From assembly GCF_014203215.1 (NCBI RefSeq), contig NZ_JACHIM010000007.1, positions 1-51,362 on the forward strand: DNA of 51,362 nt. Reading direction: 5' to 3'. The position numbers were made by a program, and so were the translations under genes. The stretch is from Bartonella callosciuri (GTDB lineage Bacteria > Pseudomonadota > Alphaproteobacteria > Rhizobiales > Rhizobiaceae). The notes beneath the pieces are model-generated. The model was not told the DNA's origin, made no database searches, and saw only the letters and a list, made by a program, of their open reading frames with translations. Of this stretch, positions 9,980-19,178 are shown piece by piece (position 1 is the stretch's first letter; each line of letters begins with the position of its first letter).

Positions 9980-11338
9980 TCAAGAAACTCCAAGTGCTTT
10001 AAGCTTACGGTGCAAAGCGGAACGTTCCATACCTATAAATTCAGCCGTACGCGATATATTTCCACCCAAACGCCCAATTTGCGCCTCTAAATACCTCTTT
10101 TCAAACAATTCTCGCGCTTCACGCAATGGTAAATCCATTATACTCTCATCTGCATTCATTTGAAGACGCGGCAAAGAATCGCTCACTTCACTAGGAAGCA
10201 ACTCTGCTGTTATTGGGCCATCACCATCACGCACAAGAATGAGAAGGCGCTCAATATTATTCCGTAGCTGCCGTACATTGCCTGGCCAAGTATGCGCTTG
10301 CAAAATAGCTATCACATCATCACCAATTTCACGTGGCTTAATACCCACCTGTTGCGATATTATTTTAACAAAATGACGTACAAGTTCCGGAATATCTTCA
10401 CGATGCGCTGAAAGTGGTGGAACAGTAATAGGAACAACCGCAAGACGATGATAAAGATCCTCCCTAAAACACCCGTCAGAAATGAGATTTTCAAGATTTT
10501 GCGCCGTTGAGGAAATAATACGAACATCTACCTTGACACGTTTTGTGCCGCCAACCCTCTCAAAGGTCTGTCCCGTTAATACCCGAAGAATCTTACCTTG
10601 AGTCTCACAGGGCATATCAGCAACTTCATCAATATATAATATTCCACCATGCGCTTCCTCTAATGCACCAATTTTGCGCTCTCCCCCCTCCATTTCACTG
10701 CCAAACAATTCTATTTCCATTCTTTCCGGCGTAATCGTTGCGGCATTTATTGTAACAAAAGGGCCATTTGAACGCGTTGAAAGCGCGTGAATAGCACGTG
10801 CAACCATCTCCTTTCCCGCACCTGATGGACCTGTAATCAGGATGCGACTATTTGTTGGTGCTACTTTTTCTATGATTTGGCGCAAATTTTTTATAACAGC
10901 CGATGTTCCAAGAAGTTCCAATGTTTCACTTGAACGCTTTCGTAACTCTAAAAGCTCACGTTTTAAAATTGAATTTTCAAGAGTCCGTTCCGCAACCAAG
11001 ACAAGCCGATCAGCTTTAAAAGGCTTTTCAATAAAATCATATGCCCCTCGCTTTATAGCAGAAACAGCCGTCTCAATATTCCCATGACCAGAAATCATAA
11101 CCACTGGAAGAGCAGGATATCGTGTTTTAATTTCATCAAGTAGCGCCAAACCATCAAGACGACTTCCTTGTAACCAAATATCTAAAAAAATAAGCTTTGG
11201 AATACGCTCACTAATTTGGGCCAAAGCTTCGTCAGAATTACAGGCAACACGTGTTTCATAACCTTCATCATTCAAAATACCAGCAACAAGCTCACGAATA
11301 TCTATTTCATCATCAACAATTAAGATATCTGATACCAT
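9980..11338 (-). CDS. ntrX: Response regulator NtrX (NtrC family, without GAFTGA loop)
   Basis: NtrX is the response regulator partner of the NtrY kinase. I prefer the ATG at 11338 (MVSDILIVDDE) because an AGGTG lies 7 bases upstream; the frame extends to a GTG at 11347. In the shorter numbering the receiver domain has acidic residues in VDDE and a phosphoacceptor D53 in LIFLDIW. The AAA+ domain has Walker A GPSGAGKE at about 170-177, and a Fis-type helix-turn-helix ends the protein (GNISRTAEFIGMERSALHRKL). After ELFG (about 210) the sigma-54 contact motif GAFTGA is missing, replaced by SEMEGGERKIGAL. It therefore probably does not drive sigma-54 transcription. Confidence 0.95.
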   Translation of the reverse strand: MVSDILIVDDEIDIRELVAGILNDEGYETRVACNSDEALAQISERIPKLIFLDIWLQGSRLDGLALLDEIKTRYPALPVVMISGHGNIETAVSAIKRGAYDFIEKPFKADRLVLVAERTLENSILKRELLELRKRSSETLELLGTSAVIKNLRQIIEKVAPTNSRILITGPSGAGKEMVARAIHALSTRSNGPFVTINAATITPERMEIELFGSEMEGGERKIGALEEAHGGILYIDEVADMPCETQGKILRVLTGQTFERVGGTKRVKVDVRIISSTAQNLENLISDGCFREDLYHRLAVVPITVPPLSAHREDIPELVRHFVKIISQQVGIKPREIGDDVIAILQAHTWPGNVRQLRNNIERLLILVRDGDGPITAELLPSEVSDSLPRLQMNADESIMDLPLREARELFEKRYLEAQIGRLGGNISRTAEFIGMERSALHRKLKALGVS

Positions 11339-11339
11339 T

Positions 11340-13604
11340 CTATTCACCTATCTTCCGACGTGTGGCTTGTGTATCCCCCCCCTGCTTAACCCCATCCGCT
11401 GGAAATATCAAACGAATCATTGCACCACGACCTTCATAAAAACTTTTCGGTGCATCATGCAACTCCATCAAACCACCATGATCTTTAATAACTTTGCGCA
11501 CAATAGCTAACCCCAGTCCTGTTCCTTTTTCCCGGGTTGTTATATAAGGTTCTAATAGTTTTTGCCTTTGCTCTTTAGGAAGTCCTTTACCATTATCAAT
11601 AACATCCACCACCACACATCTTTCCTTACGATAAGAACGTACCAGAATATGACCGTGGATATTTTCCTCTCGCATAACCGAGTCTATAGATTCGCTAGCG
11701 TTTTTGATAACATTGCAAAAAGCTTGCACGATGAGGCGATTATCAAACGCACCCATAAGTGCTATACTTCCCAAATCTTGCTCAAAATAAATATCATGTC
11801 GTGTAACTTCTATCAAGAAACATGCTTCACGCAGCAATTCACGTATATCTAAAACACTCATTTGCGGTTTGGGCATACGCGCAAAAGAAGAAAATTCATC
11901 AACCATGCGCCCAATATCCCCAACCTGTCGAATAATTGTATCAAGACATCTTTCAAAGACCTCTCGATCATGTGTAATGACTTTAGTGAAACGTTTACGG
12001 ATACGTTCAGCCGATAACTGAATAGGTGTAAGTGGATTTTTAATTTCGTGTGCAATACGACGTGCAATATCTGCCCACGCCGATGTACGTTGTGCTGCAA
12101 CAAGATCTGTAATATCATCAATCGTTAAAACCCAAGATTGTCCCTGTCCGTCATCTTCTTCCATCGTAATTTGCACATTATAAACACGTTCTTGGCCTGC
12201 TACACTTAAAGTGACCTGTTCGCGATGATTCTTACGCTTGAACGAACGTGCAAACTGAAAAACCTGCCAAATTTCCGCACTTAACAATAAAAGACTATGT
12301 CCAATAACTTGTTCAGAACGAATATCAAACATTGTTTCCATAGACCGATTGATAATTGTAATATCGCCATTATCATCAATGCCAGCTACCCCTGCTGTTA
12401 CACCAGATAAAACAGCTTCAGAAAAACGCCGTCTCTCATCAATTTGATCGCGAACTGCAATCAATTCATTGCGCCGACTTTTCAGTTCACTGACCATGTA
12501 ATTAAAAGTTTTCGATAACTGCCCAATATCACCATCTTTTGCGCGGACTGGCACAAAAATTTCCATATTACCAGAAGCTACATCATCAGCAGCACTAATA
12601 AGAAGACGAATAGGACGTACCAAACGATCAGCAACAGCAATACCAGCCCAAATCGCTGATAAGAATAAACTAAAAAAAAGACACAGATAAAGCATCCCAA
12701 ATGCGATTTGCGTCAGCAGACGATTTTCATTTAAATCATGATAACGATCTGTATTGACTTCTGTCAAACGCAAAGCAGATAAAACGTCTTTATCAACATC
12801 GCGCACCAAATACAAAAATGTATTTGGGATGTTTGTAAATTTTAAAATAATGCCAAAATAATCATGAACCCCCGGTTGAAAAGAAAAAGGCTTGGCACTG
12901 GTTGCACGCTCGATAAGATTGGAAGGAGGAATTGGCAATTTATCCTCATCACCAAGATTACTCGATATAAAAACAGTTCCGCTCGAGCTTAACAAAAAGG
13001 CACCACGTAGATTGCGCCCTATAGCGTGACGTGTCAATTGCATTCTATATTCAGCCGGATTACGCTCTAAAAGCTTTTTGTTATCAAGTGCAAATGCCAT
13101 AGCGTAGGATAAGTTTTTCAGATTTTGCAGCATTTCATCCGCATAAGCATTCGCTAAATCGATAGAAGAACCTACAATTTGTCGTGTTGTCGTATCAAAC
13201 CATCGATCAAGTCCTAAATTCAGTGCAGGACCCGAGACAAGGGCAACTGCAACAGCCGGCATTGTTGCAACAAGTGCAAACAACGAAATGAGGCGTACAT
13301 GAAGACGAGAACCTGCACGCCTAGAGCGCCATGCCCGAGTAATGGGGATCATTTCATAAACAACAATGATCACAAGCCCTAAAACCCAGATACTATTAAT
13401 CCCTATAAGAATAAGGGTTACAGCTCTGCTAGGAATAAAAGGTGTTAAACCAATAAGAATGATAAACGAAACAGATGCTGTTAGCAAAGCCAACACGATG
13501 ATTGTGATACCTAAAAAAGTATACACCTTATTTAAACGATACAACTCATCATTATAAGTATCTCGCTCTGTGTCTTGGAGATTTATTACAGATGTTGTAT
13601 TCAT
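11340..13604 (-). CDS. ntrY: Sensor histidine kinase NtrY
   Basis: NtrY is a membrane-bound histidine kinase linked to redox and nitrogen responses in alphaproteobacteria. The 754-residue protein has membrane segments at about 31-52, 61-83, 104-124 and 299-321. The large loop between the last two should be periplasmic. HAMP (about 325-380) and PAS (about 396-500) domains follow, then HisKA with H519 in RRIAHEIKNPLTP. The HATPase has its N-box NVIKNASESID and G-boxes DNGKGLP and KGTGLGLAIV. The stop overlaps the ntrX ribosome-binding region. It is divergent from rirA with about 170 bases between. Confidence 0.96.
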   Translation of the reverse strand: MNTTSVINLQDTERDTYNDELYRLNKVYTFLGITIIVLALLTASVSFIILIGLTPFIPSRAVTLILIGINSIWVLGLVIIVVYEMIPITRAWRSRRAGSRLHVRLISLFALVATMPAVAVALVSGPALNLGLDRWFDTTTRQIVGSSIDLANAYADEMLQNLKNLSYAMAFALDNKKLLERNPAEYRMQLTRHAIGRNLRGAFLLSSSGTVFISSNLGDEDKLPIPPSNLIERATSAKPFSFQPGVHDYFGIILKFTNIPNTFLYLVRDVDKDVLSALRLTEVNTDRYHDLNENRLLTQIAFGMLYLCLFFSLFLSAIWAGIAVADRLVRPIRLLISAADDVASGNMEIFVPVRAKDGDIGQLSKTFNYMVSELKSRRNELIAVRDQIDERRRFSEAVLSGVTAGVAGIDDNGDITIINRSMETMFDIRSEQVIGHSLLLLSAEIWQVFQFARSFKRKNHREQVTLSVAGQERVYNVQITMEEDDGQGQSWVLTIDDITDLVAAQRTSAWADIARRIAHEIKNPLTPIQLSAERIRKRFTKVITHDREVFERCLDTIIRQVGDIGRMVDEFSSFARMPKPQMSVLDIRELLREACFLIEVTRHDIYFEQDLGSIALMGAFDNRLIVQAFCNVIKNASESIDSVMREENIHGHILVRSYRKERCVVVDVIDNGKGLPKEQRQKLLEPYITTREKGTGLGLAIVRKVIKDHGGLMELHDAPKSFYEGRGAMIRLIFPADGVKQGGDTQATRRKIGE

Positions 13605-13760
13605 GATTAGCTTACATTACCTTAACCTTATCCTCTTGTTCCCTTATAACCTTTTATAACAAAAATTGACAATACCACATTTTAAATGTAGCCAATCTGA
13701 CAAATGACGAAAGGAACTTCCACATTTTTTTAATAAAATGCGTTCGGTGGCAGTTTATAA

Positions 13761-13775
13761 AGGAGAGGAGAGGAG
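13761..13775 (+). promoter_or_regulatory. Triple Shine-Dalgarno of rirA
   Basis: Three AGGAG units stand in tandem directly in front of the rirA ATG. The middle unit is 5 bases from the start, close to ideal. The arrangement fixes the start codon and suggests efficient translation. Confidence 0.7.
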
Positions 13776-14216
13776 ATGCGATTAACCAAACAGACAAATT
13801 ATGCCCTTCGGATGCTCATGTATTGTGCAAATAATCAGGGATCTCTTAGCCGCATTCCAGAAATTGCTAAAGCATATGCTGTTTCTGAGTTTTTTCTATT
13901 TAAGATCCTTCAACCACTTGTTGAGGCAGGTTTTATACAAACAGTACGTGGACGCAATGGTGGTATCAAATTGGCTAAACCCGCAGCAGAAATTTCGGTA
14001 GCCGATGTTGTGAAAGTAACAGAAGATAACTTTTCCATGGCAGAATGTTTTGATACTGCAAAATCTCATTGTCCATTGATAGACTTTTGTGGCTTAAATA
14101 CTGCACTTCAAAAAGCATTAAATGCTTTTTTTGATGTGTTATCAGTGATATCTCTTGCTGATCTAAAACAACCAACTTTTCAAAAAAAAAATAAAATTGA
14201 TAAAAAAGGAGATTAA
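13776..14216 (+). CDS. rirA: Rrf2-family iron-responsive regulator RirA
   Basis: RirA represses iron-uptake genes in Rhizobiales and senses iron through an Fe-S cluster. The 146-residue protein has the Rrf2 winged helix ([17 protein letters not shown], then [14 protein letters not shown]) and the three cluster cysteines C91, C99 and C105 in AECF...[11 protein letters not shown]. The segment [14 protein letters not shown] matches RirA rather than IscR or NsrR as I remember those families. The tail is shorter and more lysine-rich than in rhizobia. The stop is 2 bases from the ispDF start, so the two genes are probably co-transcribed. No clear iron box was seen upstream. Confidence 0.9.
   Translation: MRLTKQTNYALRMLMYCANNQGSLSRIPEIAKAYAVSEFFLFKILQPLVEAGFIQTVRGRNGGIKLAKPAAEISVADVVKVTEDNFSMAECFDTAKSHCPLIDFCGLNTALQKALNAFFDVLSVISLADLKQPTFQKKNKIDKKGD
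14207..14211 (+). promoter_or_regulatory. Shine-Dalgarno that decides the ispDF ATT start
   Basis: AGGAG lies inside the last codons of rirA, 7 bases upstream of the ATT at 14219. No ATG, GTG or TTG exists in the ispDF frame between the upstream stop (14201) and the conserved N-terminal motif. This site is the main evidence for an ATT start. Confidence 0.65.
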
Positions 14217-14218
14217 GA

Positions 14219-15412
14219 ATTTCTATTGCAGCGATAATATTAGCCGCTGGACGCGGTGAAAGGGCAGGATCTCCACAAAAAATTCCAAAACAATACCGGC
14301 TTCTAGGGCAAGAGCCAGTTATTTGTCATACTGTCCGTTGTTTTTTACAGCATCCGGCCATTACAACCATTGTTCTTGTTATTCATCCAGAAGATCATCA
14401 AATCTGTAAGCAAGCTATCGCCGATTTTAAAGAGTCCCTCATTATTGTTGAAGGAGGTAATACGCGTCAAATATCCACTTTACATGGGCTTCATGCGCTT
14501 AAAAATTTTAAGCCAAAATATGTGCATATTCATGATGGTGCACGCCCCTTTATCAAAAACGAGCTCCTCGAGCAAATTCATACCACCGTTAATCATCAAG
14601 AAGGCGTTCTTCCTGTTCTCGCGGTTTCTGATACTCTCAAACGCGTAAATGACACACACCATGTTTTGGAAACAATTCCACGCACTTATCTTTATAATGC
14701 GCAAACTCCACAATGTTTTCCATTTGAGCGCATCCTAGCTGCCCATGAAAAAGCAAAGCAAGCTTGCAAAAAAGAGTTTACCGATGATTCAGCAATTGCC
14801 GAATGGTTTGGGATTCCTGTGCGTACTATCCCTGGAGACCCTCATAATATAAAAATTACATGGCATGAAGATTTTAATACTGCACATTTATATCTCCAGA
14901 AAAAAATGCAAATGTTTCCTGATATCCGCATCGGTAATGGTTATGATGTCCACTCTTTTGGGGAAGGAACTTCGCTTATATTATTTGGCATAGAAATTCC
15001 TTTTCATAAAAAATTAAATGGACACTCCGATGCTGATGTCGCTCTGCATGCATTAACAGATGCTCTTCTTGCTACGCAAGGAGCAGGAGATATCGGCACA
15101 CATTTTCCTCCTTCTGATCCTCAATGGAAAAATGCATCTTCAGAAATCTTTCTACGTCATGCTCTTGATATTGTTCAACAAGCAGGCGGTCGTATTGCCA
15201 ATGTTGATATCACACTGATCGCTGAAGAACCTAAAATCGGCCCCTATCGTGATATAATGATAGAAAATCTTATGAATATGCTCACAATTTCACCCAATCG
15301 AATCTCCATAAAAGCAACAACAAATGAAAAGCTTGGATTTATTGGTCGTGGCGAAGGCATTGCAGCTTTTGCAACAGCAAGCGTTCTTTATCCAGGAGAG
15401 GTTCCAAAATGA
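14219..15412 (+). CDS. ispDF: Bifunctional IspD/IspF enzyme of the MEP pathway
   Basis: The fusion enzyme carries two steps of non-mevalonate isoprenoid synthesis: IspD couples CTP to methylerythritol 4-phosphate, and IspF cyclises the CDP-ME 2-phosphate product. Read from 14219 the protein has 397 residues, normal for the fusion. IspD occupies about 1-230, with the CTP-binding motif [14 protein letters not shown] at residues 4-17. IspF starts at about 237 ([14 protein letters not shown], then [16 protein letters not shown] with metal-binding D and H). The only available start is ATT; the first GTG (14522) would delete the CTP site. A start lost by mutation is the alternative. The gene overlaps pncC by 4 bases (ATGA). 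Confidence 0.93.
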   Translation: MSIAAIILAAGRGERAGSPQKIPKQYRLLGQEPVICHTVRCFLQHPAITTIVLVIHPEDHQICKQAIADFKESLIIVEGGNTRQISTLHGLHALKNFKPKYVHIHDGARPFIKNELLEQIHTTVNHQEGVLPVLAVSDTLKRVNDTHHVLETIPRTYLYNAQTPQCFPFERILAAHEKAKQACKKEFTDDSAIAEWFGIPVRTIPGDPHNIKITWHEDFNTAHLYLQKKMQMFPDIRIGNGYDVHSFGEGTSLILFGIEIPFHKKLNGHSDADVALHALTDALLATQGAGDIGTHFPPSDPQWKNASSEIFLRHALDIVQQAGGRIANVDITLIAEEPKIGPYRDIMIENLMNMLTISPNRISIKATTNEKLGFIGRGEGIAAFATASVLYPGEVPK

Positions 15413-15897
15413 CATATTTTTGTGAAAAACAAGCACGTGAAGTCCTTACAGCTTGTCGCCAAAAAGGTTTGCTTTTAACAACTGTCGAATCTTGTACAGG
15501 AGGGCTCATTGCTGCAAATCTCACGAATATTGCAGGATCATCAGATGTGTTTGATTGTGGATTTGTTGTTTATTCAAATGAAGCGAAAACACGCCTGGTT
15601 GGTGTATGCGCTGAACTTATAAAAACCTATGGTGCCGTTTCAAAAGAAGTTGCTCTTGCAATGGCTGAGGGAGGATTAAAATATTCACAAGCTGGAATTG
15701 CAGTTTCTGTAACAGGAATTGCTGGACCGGGAGGGGCATGTCTCGATAAACCTGTGGGGCTTGTACATTGCGCAGTTGCTTACAAAAAACATAGAACCTT
15801 ACATAGAGAAATGCATTTTGGCAATCTTGATCGCAAAGCTATTCGCTATGAAACGGTTGAAAGCGCTTTGAAAATGATCTTGCAATCGCTCCAATGA
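15409..15897 (+). CDS. pncC: Nicotinamide-nucleotide amidohydrolase PncC (CinA C-terminal domain)
   Basis: PncC-type proteins deamidate nicotinamide mononucleotide to nicotinate mononucleotide in NAD recycling. The 162-residue protein is the stand-alone CinA C-terminal domain. Motifs are [21 protein letters not shown] (residues about 25-45, with the catalytic serine in ESCTGG), VVYSNEAK and VTGIAGPGG. The start overlaps the ispDF stop as ATGA, indicating translational coupling. No N-terminal CinA domain is present. Confidence 0.93.
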   Translation: MTYFCEKQAREVLTACRQKGLLLTTVESCTGGLIAANLTNIAGSSDVFDCGFVVYSNEAKTRLVGVCAELIKTYGAVSKEVALAMAEGGLKYSQAGIAVSVTGIAGPGGACLDKPVGLVHCAVAYKKHRTLHREMHFGNLDRKAIRYETVESALKMILQSLQ

Positions 15898-15989
15898 AAC
15901 TCCTTACTCTGACTTGCAAATTTTATGACACTATAATTACAAGTCATAACTTACAATAGATACCATGCAAAAATACAAAAATGGATAAA

Positions 15990-16451
15990 TTATGTTACCG
16001 GAGATCCATAAATTTGGTGCGCACGCATTTCAAAAGCATCGGTAAATTTATGAAAAGCGATATCAAACATAGAACCCATCACTAATCCAAGCATTTTGCT
16101 TTTAAACTCATAATCAATAAAAAATTCTACATTACACGCATTGGTATTCTCAATATTCTGAAAGGCCCAACGATTTTCAAGATATCTGAATGGGCCATCA
16201 ATATATGTAACCTCTATCAGATTTTTTTTAGGCTGAAGAAGTACTTGGGTCGTGAAAGTTTCTCGAATAATTTTATAACCAACTGTCATATCAGCAAGAA
16301 GCAATATCTTTTCCTCACATTCTCTGCGAGAATGAACTGTCAAAGCCTCACACATGGGTAAAAACTCAGGATAACGCTCAATATCTGAAACAAGATCAAA
16401 CATTTCACTGGCACTATGGGAAATCTGCCGATGTATTGTAAAAGTCGGCAT
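15990..16451 (-). CDS. ratA: COQ10/RatA-like START-domain protein
   Basis: The 153-residue product belongs to the polyketide cyclase/START family that includes ubiquinone-binding COQ10 and E. coli RatA. The hallmark MPTFTIHRQISHSASEMFDLVSDIERYPEFLP opening and the NxxxFxIDYEFKSKMLG-type strand near residue 110 are visible. In alphaproteobacteria it usually follows lipA, as here with a 2-base gap. A role in ubiquinone handling is more likely than a ribosome toxin, but this is inferred from the family. It converges with pncC. Confidence 0.88.
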   Translation of the reverse strand: MPTFTIHRQISHSASEMFDLVSDIERYPEFLPMCEALTVHSRRECEEKILLLADMTVGYKIIRETFTTQVLLQPKKNLIEVTYIDGPFRYLENRWAFQNIENTNACNVEFFIDYEFKSKMLGLVMGSMFDIAFHKFTDAFEMRAHQIYGSPVT

Positions 16452-16453
16452 AA

Positions 16454-17416
16454 CTATCTCTGTAAGGCAAATTTTTCATCACGCGCTTTTTGCAAAATTG
16501 CAAAATCATCGCCTGCATGATGAGATGAACGCGTCAGAGGACTGGAAGCCATATGCAAAAAACCCTTTACTTTCCCAATCTTAGCAAAAGAAGCAAACTC
16601 TTCAGGAGACACAAAACGAACAACCGGATGATGCTTTCGCGTAGGCTGCAAATATTGCCCAATTGTCATAAAGTCAACATTCGCAGAGCGTAAATCATCC
16701 ATCAATTGAAGAATTTCATTTCGTTCCTCTCCAAGCCCAACCATAATTCCTGACTTTGTAAAGATTGTCGGATCAAGTTCTTTAACACGTTGTAAAAGCC
16801 GAATCGAATGAAAATAACGCGCTCCTGGACGAATTTTTAAATATTTAGAAGGAACTGTCTCCAAATTATGATTAAAAACATCAGGTTTAGCAGCAACAAC
16901 AATTTCTAAAGCTCCATCCTTATGGCGAAAATCAGGTGTGAGAATTTCAATTGTTGTCTTTGGTGCTTTTCTACGAATAGCATAAATAACTTTTGCAAAA
17001 TGCTCTGCACCACCATCTGGAAGATCATCACGATCAACCGATGTAATTACGACATGTTTTAATCCCATCTGTGCAACAGCATCTGCCACACGTTCTGGCT
17101 CATTATCATCAACTGCAAGCGGAATACCTGTTGCAACGTTGCAAAATGCGCAAGCACGCGTACAGATTTCACCTAAAATCATAAAACTGGCGTGCCGCTG
17201 ACTCCAACACTCACCAACATTTGGACAACCTGCTTCTTCACATACGGTCACTAATTTATGCGTACGTACAATACTATGCGTTTCCTTATATGTCTGTGAT
17301 GTTGGTGCTTTTACACGAATCCAATCGGGTTTTTTTTGAACAATTGTATCCGGACGATGTGCCTTTTCAGGATGACGCAAACGTCTATTCGTAACTCTAT
17401 CAACAACCGTAACCAT
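16454..17416 (-). CDS. lipA: Lipoyl synthase
   Basis: LipA inserts two sulfurs into protein-bound octanoyl groups to make lipoate, the cofactor of PdhC. The 320-residue protein has both iron-sulfur sets: C59, C64 and C70 for the auxiliary cluster, and the radical-SAM CxxxCxxC at C85, C89 and C92. The conserved [15 protein letters not shown] block is present. The C-terminal [10 protein letters not shown] contains the conserved RSSYHA-type region. It lies between lpdA and the COQ10-like gene, a sensible place next to the lipoylated pyruvate dehydrogenase genes. Confidence 0.97.
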   Translation of the reverse strand: MVTVVDRVTNRRLRHPEKAHRPDTIVQKKPDWIRVKAPTSQTYKETHSIVRTHKLVTVCEEAGCPNVGECWSQRHASFMILGEICTRACAFCNVATGIPLAVDDNEPERVADAVAQMGLKHVVITSVDRDDLPDGGAEHFAKVIYAIRRKAPKTTIEILTPDFRHKDGALEIVVAAKPDVFNHNLETVPSKYLKIRPGARYFHSIRLLQRVKELDPTIFTKSGIMVGLGEERNEILQLMDDLRSANVDFMTIGQYLQPTRKHHPVVRFVSPEEFASFAKIGKVKGFLHMASSPLTRSSHHAGDDFAILQKARDEKFALQR

Positions 17417-17488
17417 TTAAGCCTTTGCCTTATCAATAAGGAGTGCTGATGAAAAACCAAATATAAAATTTTTCATACAATCCAGTCA

Positions 17489-18949
17489 TCAAGCATTTAA
17501 AACTTGACCATAAGCATCCAATACACTTTCTTTCATCATTTCCGATAATGTTGGATGTGGAAAGACAGTATGCATCAATTCTTCCTCGGTTGTTTCAAGA
17601 TTCATAGCGATGACAAAACCTTGAATCAATTCTGTTACCTCTGCCCCTACCATATGTGCACCAAGAAGCTGTCCTGTTTTTTTATCAAAAATAGTTTTCA
17701 CTAACCCCTGATCTTCACCCAAAGCGATAGCTTTACCATTCGCTGAAAAGGAATAACGACCAATACGTATATCATAACCTGCTTCTTTCGCTGCCGCTTC
17801 TGAAAGCCCTACAGAAGCAACTTGTGGCGTACAATACGTACACCCTGGAATTTTTCTTTTATCAAGCGGATGCGTATTTTCTAAGCCTGCAAGATGTTCA
17901 ATACATATCACGCCTTCTTTTTCTGCTTTATGTGCCAACATAGGAGGACCAGCCACATCACCGATAGCATAGATCCCCTCTATACCTGTCCAACTCCATT
18001 CATCGGTCACAATGCATCCACGATCAGTTTTTATACCTAATGCTTCCAGTCCTAGATTCTCAATATTGCCCTGAACCCCAATAGCTGAGATCAGTCGATC
18101 AGCTGTAATTGTTTCTATCTTACCCTTAACGTCAATAGATGCAGTAACAGAATCAGCAGCTTTTTCAACCTTTTTCACTTTTGCTTGGCTAAGAATGCGA
18201 ATACCTTTTTTCTCCAACTGTTTACGGACAAATGTTGAAATTTCAATATCTTCAGCGGGCATGATATGAGGCATCATTTCAACAACAGTCACCGCTACTC
18301 CCATATCACTATAAAAGGAGGCAAATTCAATGCCAATGGCTCCAGACCCCATTACCAAAAGTGACTTCGGCATAGTATGAGGGATCATCGCCTCAAAATA
18401 CGTCCAAATGAGCTTTCCGTCTGGCTCAATCCCAGGAAGAGAACGAGGACGTGCACCCGTTGCAATAATGACGTGCTTGGCCTGATAAGCTCCTTCTCCT
18501 AATGTTCCTTTAGGTACGGGATTTTGAGGTTGCATAATCGGTTTAGATGATGAAGAAACCATAATTTCCGCAGGCTGGCAGCCTTTAGCTCCCTTAGTAA
18601 GCTTTGCTTCACCCCAAATAATATCGATTTTATTTTTTTTCATCAAAAAACCAACACCGGCATTTAAACGCGCTGAAACCCCACGCGAACGGGCCACAAC
18701 ATCTTTGATGTTTGCTTCAATTGAACCATTAAGCTTTAACCCATAATCTTTGGCATGCTCAGCAAAATGCTTCATTTCTGCTGAACGTAAGAGCGCTTTT
18801 GTTGGAATACAACCCCAGTTTAAGCAAATCCCACCTAGATGTTCACGTTCAACAATCGCAGTCTTGAAGCCACATTGCGCCGCGCGAATTGCGGTTACAT
18901 ATCCGCCAGGGCCCGATCCAATCACAATTACATCATAAAGATTCGCCAC
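17489..18949 (-). CDS. lpdA: Dihydrolipoyl dehydrogenase (E3)
   Basis: E3 reoxidises dihydrolipoamide of pyruvate dehydrogenase and passes electrons to NAD. The 486-residue protein has the FAD motif GSGPGGYVTA (11-20), the redox disulfide C42/C47 in GGICLNWGCIPTKALL, the NAD-binding GSGAIGIEFA, and the second FAD motif AIGDVAGPPMLAHKA. The C-terminal base pair is H465/E470 in FPHPTLSEMM. It lies 229 bases downstream of pdhC; in rhizobia extra genes may sit in that gap, here it is empty. Confidence 0.96.
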   Translation of the reverse strand: MANLYDVIVIGSGPGGYVTAIRAAQCGFKTAIVEREHLGGICLNWGCIPTKALLRSAEMKHFAEHAKDYGLKLNGSIEANIKDVVARSRGVSARLNAGVGFLMKKNKIDIIWGEAKLTKGAKGCQPAEIMVSSSSKPIMQPQNPVPKGTLGEGAYQAKHVIIATGARPRSLPGIEPDGKLIWTYFEAMIPHTMPKSLLVMGSGAIGIEFASFYSDMGVAVTVVEMMPHIMPAEDIEISTFVRKQLEKKGIRILSQAKVKKVEKAADSVTASIDVKGKIETITADRLISAIGVQGNIENLGLEALGIKTDRGCIVTDEWSWTGIEGIYAIGDVAGPPMLAHKAEKEGVICIEHLAGLENTHPLDKRKIPGCTYCTPQVASVGLSEAAAKEAGYDIRIGRYSFSANGKAIALGEDQGLVKTIFDKKTGQLLGAHMVGAEVTELIQGFVIAMNLETTEEELMHTVFPHPTLSEMMKESVLDAYGQVLNA

Positions 18950-19178
18950 AGCCTATTCCTCCATGGATATACACAAAACGAATGTGCACTCTTCAAGCCT
19001 AAAACTAAAAAACAATAGAATAGAATTTTCTTATGTCTTTCCTTCTAAGCTTTACATGAACGCCTTTACCAAATCAGAAGCAGTAACACCACCACCATTT
19101 GAATTTTTTAAATCTGCTTTTACCATATTAACATATCACACGCACAAACAAATTTACATTGAAGCATTTGTAAGCGGC

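Noticed and set aside
15905-15960. Inverted repeats between pncC and the COQ10-like gene
   Set aside because: The arms (gacttg/caagtc and tatgac/gtcata) are short, interleaved and lack a T-tract, so a terminator call is not supported.
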